Below, in pieces: positions 7,410-15,300 of a stretch of DNA of 19,914 nucleotides. Every line of letters starts with the position of its first letter. The first letter of the stretch is position 1. The position numbers were made by a program, and so were the translations under genes. The DNA is from Phycisphaeraceae bacterium (GTDB lineage Bacteria; Planctomycetota; Phycisphaerae; Phycisphaerales; Phycisphaeraceae). The stretch lies in contig JAESSU010000495.1 in the NCBI GenBank assembly GCA_016763955.1, positions 1-19,914 of the forward strand. The letters are read 5' to 3'. The notes beneath the pieces are model-generated. The model worked only from the letters and a program-made list of their open reading frames with translations, did no database searches and was not told the DNA's origin.

Positions 7410-8603
7410 TTATCTCTTTTTTGAAAGCTTAATTAATTCATCAACAATTCGTTCACCATCACCGGGCTTGATTTGCGTACGTCCATATTCAGGTTTTTCG
7501 CCGGGGAAAAAGTCCGCCCCATAGCCGCCTTCGACATACGCTTTAGCGGTGGGCATATAACCATGCCAACCATTACTGTAGCCATTAACAAACGACAGAT
7601 TCGGTAGCATTTGATCTCGGTAGGACAATTGAAATTCAACAAAAGGTTCGCCTGGCAAAAAGCCTATTTTGAGGTTACTAATCGTCAGGCAAGCAATCGG
7701 AACCGTGATTTTAACACCTTCAGAATCGCGATGCGAAAGACGAACTTCGTCATAGTCAAGATGCAATTTATTTGTCTCAAGTTTAGAGGCTTGCGTATTT
7801 GCTTCGACAACTTTTTCTGCCAGCAGTGCAGCGACTTGCATCGTTGCGACATCATCGGGCTTCATACTTTTAAACGGATGAATATTCCCTGCACACCCGT
7901 TGGTGAACAAACTTGATGAGCCGGGGAATCGATCCGCGAGCATGTCGATTAGCCGGCCTGGATAATCAGAGGAGAACCGTGAGTTTCCAGGGCCAAGTGT
8001 CAAGGGATGCCCTGTCCAATTTATCCAGAAAACTGTTTGTCCGTTTTTACGATCAAAGCGAATCAGTGACAGTGTCGGATCGGTTTGGCCATCCGTGCGG
8101 TCGTCACGATCACCGACTAAAATCACTGAGCCATTTTCTATAACTCGGCGATTATGGTTATAGGGTGCGTCAATTTGAGAAAAATAAACTTCCGCATCAT
8201 CCATCTGATCCAAAGCTTCGCAAATGATCTGAGCTACCGCCAATTTAGTAGCGGCAATCAATGCCATATCGGGCGTGTCTGAAAATAGATAGGTGTTCTC
8301 GAAACTAGCATGTGTGTGGGTACACGCAATTTGTATCTGATCCGGAGCAATGCGATTGCCACTGAGTTGTTGCGCCATTTCCCTGATCTCAAGTGCATCA
8401 CAAGTCTGCCAGAGGATTAGGTCGCAGGAGACAATCGCAACGGGGCTATCACCCTCGTCCATGATTAAAGCTCTAATATTCAAGCTGTCTCGACAACCCA
8501 TATCTTCTCGTGGGACTTTTCCAGCCGGTGTCTTTTTGGGGAATGCGCACATAACCGTTCCAGGTGATGGCGTGATATCTCTTTGTGCATAACCGATCTT
8601 CAT
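7410..8603 (-). CDS. neutral/alkaline ceramidase-like hydrolase (N-terminal domain type)
   Basis: This 397-residue protein has the layout of the neutral ceramidase N-terminal domain. It opens with an IGYAQRDITP segment, followed by VAIVSCDL with D61 and THTHAS with H96 and H98, which are probable zinc ligands. WTGHP with H199, SSDYPG near 211-216 and NGCAGNIHP at 235-243 follow. The C-terminal GYMPTAKAYVEGGYG also fits. Family members are zinc amidases that open the amide bond of ceramide. Many short bacterial relatives have unknown substrates, and full-length ceramidases are roughly 650 residues or more. This protein lacks both their C-terminal domain and any signal peptide. Its position between two sulfatases, 6 bases from one and 50 from the other, suggests that it cleaves an amide in the same glycan pathway, for example an N-acyl group on an aminosugar. 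That role is inference. AAGGA 10 bases before the ATG supports the start. Confidence 0.85.
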   Translation of the reverse strand: MKIGYAQRDITPSPGTVMCAFPKKTPAGKVPREDMGCRDSLNIRALIMDEGDSPVAIVSCDLILWQTCDALEIREMAQQLSGNRIAPDQIQIACTHTHASFENTYLFSDTPDMALIAATKLAVAQIICEALDQMDDAEVYFSQIDAPYNHNRRVIENGSVILVGDRDDRTDGQTDPTLSLIRFDRKNGQTVFWINWTGHPLTLGPGNSRFSSDYPGRLIDMLADRFPGSSSLFTNGCAGNIHPFKSMKPDDVATMQVAALLAEKVVEANTQASKLETNKLHLDYDEVRLSHRDSEGVKITVPIACLTISNLKIGFLPGEPFVEFQLSYRDQMLPNLSFVNGYSNGWHGYMPTAKAYVEGGYGADFFPGEKPEYGRTQIKPGDGERIVDELIKLSKKR

Positions 8604-8653
8604 GAATTCTATTCCTTAATATTGTTTAACCGCGTAGGACTTGACTCTCTATC

Positions 8654-10183
8654 TTATACAGACGGCGGACGATGTGAAGAGCCGGGAATCACATCCAGAC
8701 GATTGGTCGGGACGCGATTGCCAAACCAACTTGGATAAGGTTCGGGCGGATCAGTTGCAAAGCTCCATTGCTTATAAAGCTGACTGCCTTCATGACGAAT
8801 TGCTGAAAGCTGCTTAATACGTTGTGGGTCCCAACCATCGGCTCGGACTAAATCCATCAGTTGTTTAAGTGTCTGGGCACAGGTCGAATCATCTGCACGG
8901 TTTATTAGTTCACACGGATCATCATCGAGATTAAACAGGAGTGGTTCGTGTCCATCATAACACATCAGCTTCCAGGGTCCGCTGCGAACCATGCGAGCCG
9001 GGCCGGGCACCTCAGCAGCTATTTGAGAATAAACCACATCAGGCCATTGCGAGTCACTTCCGGTTTCAAGCAGAGTACGAAAACTTCTCCCCGTTGCAGC
9101 GGCTAAGGGTTGGGCCCCCACCAGATCCAATAGCGTTGGGCCAATATCGGTTAAGCAAACATTCTGTGAGATCACTTTACCTTGGTCTAGTTGCCCCGGC
9201 TTTGAGATGATTAAGGGAACGCCCACGGAGCTCTGATAAAATGATGATTTCCACCACAAGCCATGCTCACCTAGTTGCTCGCCATGATCCGAGACATAAA
9301 CCACAATCGTATTGCGATCAAGTCCCGTATCGTGAAGTGTTTGAAGCATCTTGCCAATCAGACGATCCATATGACGGACCATCCCGTAATACGCAGCACG
9401 CACCACACGCTGCGTCTCGCGGCTGACTGGGTCTTTATCAAGCCCCCAACTCTTGCGAAGCTCACGCATCGCTGGCGGCAATATATCTAGGTTCGGATCA
9501 GGCAAATCGTCCACACTAATCTGATCATAGAAATGATAAAAATCCTCCGGCAATGCCACGAACGGGCAATGGGGCATAACGGTCCCTACCGTCAACATAA
9601 ACGGCTTGGTCGCATCAGTGTCTCTCTCCTGTAACCAGCGACAGGTCGTATCCGTGACAGCCTCATCATAAGCTTGGTACGCTTGCTCACCGGGGCCGGA
9701 AATTCTCAATACCGACGGCCCCATCCCTCGGCCGTGAGACATCATTGGCCCCAACGCCAAGTTATTGCACCGTTTTCGTGAATGGATGTATGCAGAATGA
9801 GAACCATCACTGATGATTCTTTCGTGAAAGCCGTGCAGTTGATCATGCCCAATAAAGTGCATCCGACCGGCAATCACCGTCTGGTATCCAGCGCGCCCAA
9901 AGGCATGTGCAAAGGTCGGTTCATCACTGCGCAATTGGCATAAGTTACTCAAACAACCCGTGTCATGCGGCTGGCGGGAAGTCATAAAAGCCATACGTGA
10001 AGGGCCGCACAATGGATAAGGGCAATGCGCGTTGGACATGCGAATGCCACTTGCTGCAAGTTGATCAAGGTGAGGCGTGGGAGACAGTTGATCCCCAGCA
10101 CAACCCATGAACTGCGCGTTATGCTGATCACTCATGATCAGAAGCACATTAGGTTGATCCGTCGACGGGTTGTCATTTGGCAT
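8654..10183 (-). CDS. S1-family sulfatase, choline-sulfatase/arylsulfatase-like, no signal peptide
   Basis: This is a second formylglycine sulfatase, of 509 residues. The activation motif is C59-G-P-S-R63 (PLCGPSRMAFMTSR), with Cys59 as the formylglycine precursor. The first metal motif is SDQH (D19-Q20), common in the choline-sulfatase/arylsulfatase branch, and the second is SDHGEQLGEHG with D299-H300. K312 in WWKSSFY and H109 and H205 are plausible sulfate-contact residues. The N-terminus is a short polar stretch (MPNDNPSTDQPN) running directly into the first strand, so no export signal is visible. It is clearly different in sequence from the sulfatase at 6045-7403, which suggests action at another sulfate position. 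The sulfatase maturase (radical SAM anSME or FGE) needed for activation is not in this window. Gaps of 44-50 bases to both neighbours are consistent with operon membership. Confidence 0.92.
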   Translation of the reverse strand: MPNDNPSTDQPNVLLIMSDQHNAQFMGCAGDQLSPTPHLDQLAASGIRMSNAHCPYPLCGPSRMAFMTSRQPHDTGCLSNLCQLRSDEPTFAHAFGRAGYQTVIAGRMHFIGHDQLHGFHERIISDGSHSAYIHSRKRCNNLALGPMMSHGRGMGPSVLRISGPGEQAYQAYDEAVTDTTCRWLQERDTDATKPFMLTVGTVMPHCPFVALPEDFYHFYDQISVDDLPDPNLDILPPAMRELRKSWGLDKDPVSRETQRVVRAAYYGMVRHMDRLIGKMLQTLHDTGLDRNTIVVYVSDHGEQLGEHGLWWKSSFYQSSVGVPLIISKPGQLDQGKVISQNVCLTDIGPTLLDLVGAQPLAAATGRSFRTLLETGSDSQWPDVVYSQIAAEVPGPARMVRSGPWKLMCYDGHEPLLFNLDDDPCELINRADDSTCAQTLKQLMDLVRADGWDPQRIKQLSAIRHEGSQLYKQWSFATDPPEPYPSWFGNRVPTNRLDVIPGSSHRPPSV

Positions 10184-10227
10184 GGTAATAACCTAATTTT
10201 TGTAGCAGTGATATCGTTAATGATTCG

Positions 10228-11952
10228 TTACGGTTTTTGATTCTTCGAAAACCATTTGCGTAGCAATTTCTCGCGATCAGTCGGAGATGTCGCGGGTGCG
10301 GTGTGCTCACGAACCTCGTCGTGTTCTACGCTCCAGCCGTGATAGGATCTAAAGCAGTGATAGACCCAATTCCAGTCATGCTCCTCGGCAATTTCAATGA
10401 TATCTTTAATATATCGATAAGCGCTATTGTCCGGCGCCCAACGAACCGCACTAAACTCACCTAGGAAAATAGGAACCTCATATTTTTTCTGAAACTCAAA
10501 TACGGGTTTCAACCACTCTTGCATCTGAGCCTTGTCCCAATACTTGCCTTGAAATTCACCGGGGTAAACTCCAGCCTTTGCAAAACCACTATAAATACCT
10601 TGATGGGTAAATGGGTGCGGAGCATACATGTGAATATTGTAAACCACATTGGACACGTCGATCGGGCGGAGCTTTTGAATTGCACGCGCATCGTCCCCTC
10701 CCGGCGGTTCGATCAAAATGAAATGCTTCGTGTCAATCGCTCGGATTGCCTTGGCTAACCGCTCGGAAAGATCCTGCCAATCCTCTGCATCTTCCGCGAC
10801 ATTACGTTCGATGGGTTCCCCTACGAGATCATACCCCCATATCACATCCGAATTTTTGTAATGTTCAGCAAACTGTTCCCAAACCCATACCAGTTTTTTC
10901 TGATTTTTCAGACTATGAAAAACGACTTCGCCTCGCCCCGTTCTTAACCCTTCACTTCCAGGGGGGAAATAGAGTCCAAGGGCTACTTTGATGCCATACT
11001 TTTTGCAGATTGGCAATACCGCATCTAATTTCTGCATCTCCGCCTGTAACCAAGCATCATAAGTGGCGGGAACAACTTTTGAAGTGGATGGAAATGAAGA
11101 ATGGAAATAAACCAAGTTGACGTTCCACTCCTGCCCTAAGACTCGCAGGTTTTCTTCAGTGGCAACATGGTCAGAAAGCATGACACCACGCAAGCGAGTT
11201 CGCCCGTATTTTTTGTTGGCCAAGGCGTTTTTTATTCCGAGCACGACAGGCGGCAAAGGTGCTTTTCGCACACTCCCTTTGAGGTTGTCGAACCAGACTT
11301 TGCCAGCCACTGAATCAAGTCCGACGGTGAGAATCATACGAGTCGCGTTCTGTGGCACGACCACTTTAAATGCGCACAAACGCCAATCAAAGGTTCCCGT
11401 ATCGATCATAATACCCGGCCATGTATTGTCACCACGACCTTCCGTACCATCCGCCATGACAAAACGAGCCGCAAACTTGATCCCATTCCATCGCTTGGGC
11501 TTTTGCGTCACGTCTTGAGCTTTGATCATGGCAGAAAAACTCAGCGTATATCCACGAAATTTTTTAACCGATAAGAAAGACTCTACATAAGCAGTTTCCA
11601 ATTGCCCGGTCTCTACTAATATCTGTGCATTAAGACTCAGCGACGGGGTATTGTCCACTGCTTTATTGGAAGATGCCCTGCGCTCGATACAAAGCGCGTG
11701 TTCACTTTGGAACCCATCACTTGATAGCGTGCCTCGGGGCCAATTTACTAACGGATGACCACCTTCGAAATTCGCTTCAAATATCACGTCACCCCGCTGA
11801 ATTTCCTCAGTAAAAGGGACCGATTTTCGGCTCGCAAGACAACCCATAAGAAGAACACTAAGCAAAGCGTAACTGCTCATGCAAGCAAGGAGCTTTACGA
11901 AGGCTCTGCTGAAAATTCCAGACGGTAAAATTTTGGGTGTGATTGGTTTCAA
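10228..11952 (-). CDS. GH5-like lipoprotein glycoside hydrolase with N-terminal CBM-like domain
   Basis: This exported glycosidase has a clan GH-A barrel. I chose the TTG at 11952 because AAAGGA sits 6 bases upstream of it and it gives a compact signal peptide ending in the lipobox LLMGC (Cys38). ATG at 11982 and TTG at 12012 are in-frame alternatives with weaker ribosome-binding sites. Residues about 48-230 form a beta-sandwich resembling a carbohydrate-binding module (FEANFEGG, GLDSVAGKVWFDNLKG). The barrel follows from about 255 to 574. WGYDLVGEP carries the likely acid/base Glu379, VPIFLGEFSAVRW carries the likely nucleophile Glu499, and NIHMYAPH is a typical GH5 strand. The residue before the acid/base is Gly where the clan normally has Asn. 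Substrate cannot be predicted; an endo-acting beta-glycanase or mannanase-type enzyme is plausible. It lies 66 bases downstream of the GH20-like gene and 44 bases upstream of a sulfatase gene. Confidence 0.82.
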   Translation of the reverse strand: MKPITPKILPSGIFSRAFVKLLACMSSYALLSVLLMGCLASRKSVPFTEEIQRGDVIFEANFEGGHPLVNWPRGTLSSDGFQSEHALCIERRASSNKAVDNTPSLSLNAQILVETGQLETAYVESFLSVKKFRGYTLSFSAMIKAQDVTQKPKRWNGIKFAARFVMADGTEGRGDNTWPGIMIDTGTFDWRLCAFKVVVPQNATRMILTVGLDSVAGKVWFDNLKGSVRKAPLPPVVLGIKNALANKKYGRTRLRGVMLSDHVATEENLRVLGQEWNVNLVYFHSSFPSTSKVVPATYDAWLQAEMQKLDAVLPICKKYGIKVALGLYFPPGSEGLRTGRGEVVFHSLKNQKKLVWVWEQFAEHYKNSDVIWGYDLVGEPIERNVAEDAEDWQDLSERLAKAIRAIDTKHFILIEPPGGDDARAIQKLRPIDVSNVVYNIHMYAPHPFTHQGIYSGFAKAGVYPGEFQGKYWDKAQMQEWLKPVFEFQKKYEVPIFLGEFSAVRWAPDNSAYRYIKDIIEIAEEHDWNWVYHCFRSYHGWSVEHDEVREHTAPATSPTDREKLLRKWFSKNQKP

Positions 11953-12018
11953 GATGGATCCTTTGGATTGATATACTGTCATAAAAGCAAGGTGTGAGGC
12001 AACACGATACAAGAGTGA

Positions 12019-14256
12019 TCAATAAGGCTTGATCTGCACGCTGCTAATTTGCCCCGACAGCAGAGGCCATGTTCTCTTACTGTTGTTACTAAAACGTTTG
12101 AATTCCACACCTAACCCTAGGGGCGCATCACCGTTGTATGGACTAATCGGGTTGGGAAGCTGCGCGACCTGCGTCTTATCCTCATTTAATTGCAAGGTTG
12201 CCTGACGTTTTTTGCCCGGTGTCAATGGCGTTAAAGTAACCTGCACCGTTTGCCATTGATTTAACTTTACTTTCACTGGACTGGTGATCCAGATCGGGCG
12301 ATTATCTGAATCCTGTTCTGCAAATTGCAACAGAAGCGTCCGATCCCTGTTGATCAGCAAACGCATCCCCTGATTAAAAGCTCCCATTGAAAGCAAGGCT
12401 GCATAATCTTTTTTACCCGCCGGCATCTCTGAAATCATTTTAAAAGTTAAGGTCAATCGCATTCCCTTGCTGACGATCTGCTTCCATAAGCCGGGCACAT
12501 TCGCCCATGAAGCTTCGTACTGACAATTCAACACGCCATCGACAGGAGCATATGCTGGGGCAACATTTTTGTGCCTGGCACGAATAACTTGCATCAACGT
12601 GGGGAATTGACCCGTGGCATAGAACACCTTCGCTTTAAAATCTGATTGGGTGAACTGGGAAAAATCTGCCGCAAGAAAAGCGTCAGGCATTGCCTTACCC
12701 GCCACCGAAGGCTGATGCGCCATGATCTGGAAATATTGACCATCGAAGCGTTGCACCATGTAGCCGGAGTCTCGTTCTAAAAATCGCAGCATCATGCTAT
12801 AAGCGTGAGGCAGTTTGCCTAGCTTAGAGGGCAAAGTCATACGACCTGTCAGACGATGGTTTTGGGCATCAAAGCGCAAAGGAAATGTTTCCCATGCCGA
12901 GAGCGTCTTATTTTGTTCATCACGAATCATCAGGACCGCGTTTTGAGGAAGGAGCTCTGGGGCGAGAGTTGCTTCATAGAACAATTGACGAGTTTCTTTA
13001 GGAAAAACACCGCCTGATATTTCCGTCGCAGGAAATGGACTTTTATCCGAATCTGCCAAGCGAAATGAAACAATCGGTTCTTCAACCGGTTCATAAGTTG
13101 GATTCCGAAAATAGACACTGGCGTTATTAAGAATTGCAGGAAAATGATGAATCACACTTGGCGTAAAGGTCATATGCCATGCGGTGGCGATCATACCCCC
13201 GCAACCCCGTTTAGACGCATACCGTGAGAACAAGCGAATACCATCGTCGTCATACCAAGTGGTGCCCCAAACATCCTTAAAACCCATCGTTTGAAAGTAA
13301 TCCACACTGGGATATTCACCATGCGTCCCGGTGCCATAGTGCCAATCCGAAATGATAATTTTATCACGGTTTTTCAGATGGTTCATCGCAAGAAGCGTAC
13401 TAGGCGCTTGATCGCTGTTATTTAAATAGGATGCATTTCCGTCGAGGATACGCGGATCAGCCGTAAACCCCTTAATGCCATGTCCGGGTTTATTGAGCTT
13501 TCCGGAGAGGAACATATCACCCCACATAATCGGCGTGATGCCTTGTGCAAGTAGATGATCAACACATCGGTTAATCAGACTCGCAAACAATTTTGGCGTG
13601 GTGGTGCCAAGTGCTTTTGCACTGGATTCCAAAGCATCAACAGGGACTTCATCCGTACCTAACAATAGATAACGGGGGCGAGTCTTGCCATATAACGCGA
13701 TAAAATTATCCAGCATGGGTAATGTGATGACATCATACGCATCTCGCCCATCTGGGAAACGATAAGCTAAATTCAAAGCACCCCCGTGAAACGCTTTTTT
13801 GACGAGCAAACTAGGATGCTGATTTAAAAGTGATTTGGAGATGATCGATGCTTGTTTACCAATCACCTTAATTTCAAACACAGGTTCTAGGCCTGCCTTG
13901 CGTGCATAATCAAGCAGTTGCGTGACCTGTTCGCTCGTCGTCTGGTTGAATTCGATCTTGCCCGGTTCGGACACTTGATAAGCCGAAGCATGAACTCCCC
14001 CAGCATGCAAGATCAACATATTGTAATCTTGTGCGACTGCCTGATCGATTTTTTGACGATATTGAGCCATGGAAATAATATGTGGCCGCAGGGCAAGGTG
14101 CAAAGCTCGCACGGGGAAAGGCTTAGCTGGGGAAGCGTTGGTATGCACTGAACAAGCAAAAGTAAGCAACAATATCAACAATGCCAACATACCTTGGCGA
14201 GAAAAACTAGGATGAGCAAATTTTAAACACGTCGCCAAGAATCTATTTAACAGCAT
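12019..14256 (-). CDS. secreted GH20-like (beta-hexosaminidase-like) protein with C-terminal LamG-like domain
   Basis: This 745-residue exported protein has an N-terminal hydrophobic segment (about 22-35) and a likely signal cleavage near residue 41. A barrel from about 48 to 385 carries features of GH20: a strand ending in an Asp-Glu pair (YLLLGTDEV, D202-E203), PIMWGDMF at 242-249 and DWHYG near 304. It also has ATAWHMTF at 357-364. In GH20 the Asp-Glu pair positions the substrate N-acetyl group and donates the proton, so an aminosugar substrate is plausible. The overall likeness is remote and the activity is inferred. Residues about 395-520 look like a beta-sandwich linker domain, and about 525-745 like a LamG/jelly-roll module (NQWQTVQVTLTP, SGQISSVQI). 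The cysteine in LTFAC is not a good lipobox. AGGGG about 9 bases before the ATG supports this start. It is the first gene of the compact leftward row. Confidence 0.7.
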   Translation of the reverse strand: MLLNRFLATCLKFAHPSFSRQGMLALLILLLTFACSVHTNASPAKPFPVRALHLALRPHIISMAQYRQKIDQAVAQDYNMLILHAGGVHASAYQVSEPGKIEFNQTTSEQVTQLLDYARKAGLEPVFEIKVIGKQASIISKSLLNQHPSLLVKKAFHGGALNLAYRFPDGRDAYDVITLPMLDNFIALYGKTRPRYLLLGTDEVPVDALESSAKALGTTTPKLFASLINRCVDHLLAQGITPIMWGDMFLSGKLNKPGHGIKGFTADPRILDGNASYLNNSDQAPSTLLAMNHLKNRDKIIISDWHYGTGTHGEYPSVDYFQTMGFKDVWGTTWYDDDGIRLFSRYASKRGCGGMIATAWHMTFTPSVIHHFPAILNNASVYFRNPTYEPVEEPIVSFRLADSDKSPFPATEISGGVFPKETRQLFYEATLAPELLPQNAVLMIRDEQNKTLSAWETFPLRFDAQNHRLTGRMTLPSKLGKLPHAYSMMLRFLERDSGYMVQRFDGQYFQIMAHQPSVAGKAMPDAFLAADFSQFTQSDFKAKVFYATGQFPTLMQVIRARHKNVAPAYAPVDGVLNCQYEASWANVPGLWKQIVSKGMRLTLTFKMISEMPAGKKDYAALLSMGAFNQGMRLLINRDRTLLLQFAEQDSDNRPIWITSPVKVKLNQWQTVQVTLTPLTPGKKRQATLQLNEDKTQVAQLPNPISPYNGDAPLGLGVEFKRFSNNSKRTWPLLSGQISSVQIKPY

Positions 14257-14421
14257 ATAAAAGGCCCCTGTTTATATTAATCACAACTTAATTAATTAAG
14301 CATTGATGCCTAACTATTCAGCATTCAAAAAACGTTCCCGTATCACAACTGATATCCAAAACGGATCATTAAAACCACTTTAATCTCTACCTAATAATTC
14401 GAAATATGATGCCCGGCCAGA
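14257..14421. promoter_or_regulatory. promoter region of the GH/sulfatase gene row
   Basis: This 165-base AT-rich gap precedes the five-gene row. It holds a perfect 14-bp palindrome CTTAATTAATTAAG at 14287-14300 and a direct repeat ATCACAACT at 14280-14288 and 14342-14350. It also holds a short AACGTT palindrome near 14331-14336. I could not pick a convincing -35/-10 pair. The combination of repeats at this point makes it the likely control region of the row. Confidence 0.45.
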
Positions 14422-15228
14422 TCAATCCTGGTAGTAAGATTTCCCGCTCGGAGAAGCGATATTTAAAGAAAATTGCGCCCGATGCATCTGAGCAATATGG
14501 TCACGTCCAGCATGACCATCAACAAACAGATAGTTTTCACCATTATTTGTGTGCCGATCCAGTGAAATAGTATTATTTAATCCAAAATTAGGTGAGTAAC
14601 CTGAAAAAGTCGGCAAATCAAATAAACCCGTATTTCCCGGACCACTGCTTGGATCAGCATCTACCAAAGCGACTACGTTTGCCGGATGGGTAAAAAAGGA
14701 AATTTTACGAGGGCGATTAACAGGGCTTAGCGGGTAGTGAGCACCATTGTTCTTGGGGCCATACCAGCCAAAAGTCAGGTTGTACCGGTAACTGAGATTT
14801 GTAAACCAATTATTTTTAGTCACCCAATATCCGCTGGCAAGAGGAGCCGTGCCTAACGTAACCACTTCTTGTCTGGCCAACCCCGTAGGACAAGCCAAGA
14901 TGTCACCTGAACGGTTTGTATAATTAGCGAGTCTAATAATCCAGTTTTCTCCCCAAGCATGGCCGCCGGGCGTAGAATCATCACGTCCCGGAGGAACCGT
15001 GTCGTCGTAATCAGCTGCGTAGGCATGAATAGAGATGCCAAGCTGTCGGAGATTTGCCAGACACCTAACCGAATTAGCTGATTCCCGTGCCTTGGCAAGC
15101 GCGGGCAGCAGTATTGATATCAGCATCGCAATGATCGAAATCACCACCAAAAGTTCGATGAGTGTAAAACCATTTACTTTTCGAATTTTTAAATGATCTG
15201 AGATGATGCAATCGTGAAGATGATACAT
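14422..15228 (-). CDS. prepilin-type N-terminal methylation protein (pseudopilin, H-X-DG type)
   Basis: The protein has 268 residues. A short basic leader (about 20 residues) ends in the type IV prepilin peptidase site G20|FTLIE, with the conserved Glu at mature position 5. A hydrophobic helix ending in LLPALAKARESA follows. This helix anchors the protein in the inner membrane until assembly. The C-terminal part carries RHTNNGENYLFVDGHAG, close to the H-x9-DG motif of a pseudopilin family greatly expanded in Planctomycetes and relatives, here with 10 residues between H and DG. The function of these proteins is poorly known; they are thought to belong to type II secretion-like or pilus-like surface structures. 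GGAG 7 bases before the ATG supports the start. It lies between the aminotransferase and the GH row on the same strand, with gaps of 72 and 165 bases, so it may be co-expressed with either. Confidence 0.88.
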   Translation of the reverse strand: MYHLHDCIISDHLKIRKVNGFTLIELLVVISIIAMLISILLPALAKARESANSVRCLANLRQLGISIHAYAADYDDTVPPGRDDSTPGGHAWGENWIIRLANYTNRSGDILACPTGLARQEVVTLGTAPLASGYWVTKNNWFTNLSYRYNLTFGWYGPKNNGAHYPLSPVNRPRKISFFTHPANVVALVDADPSSGPGNTGLFDLPTFSGYSPNFGLNNTISLDRHTNNGENYLFVDGHAGRDHIAQMHRAQFSLNIASPSGKSYYQD

Positions 15229-15300
15229 GTTAATTCTCCAATTCTGTTAGTGTTTGCTTCGATTCTGTTCGTATATCAAATGAGATTTCCTATTATTTGA

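Noticed and set aside
11117..11518. 133-residue plus-strand open frame opposite the GH5-like gene
   Set aside because: It lies wholly antisense to a well-supported gene and has no recognisable domain, so it is a shadow frame.
14140..14165. Lipobox in the leader of the GH20-like protein (LTFAC)
   Set aside because: The residue two before the cysteine is Phe, which does not fit a lipoprotein signal. Ordinary signal peptidase cleavage near residue 41 is more likely.
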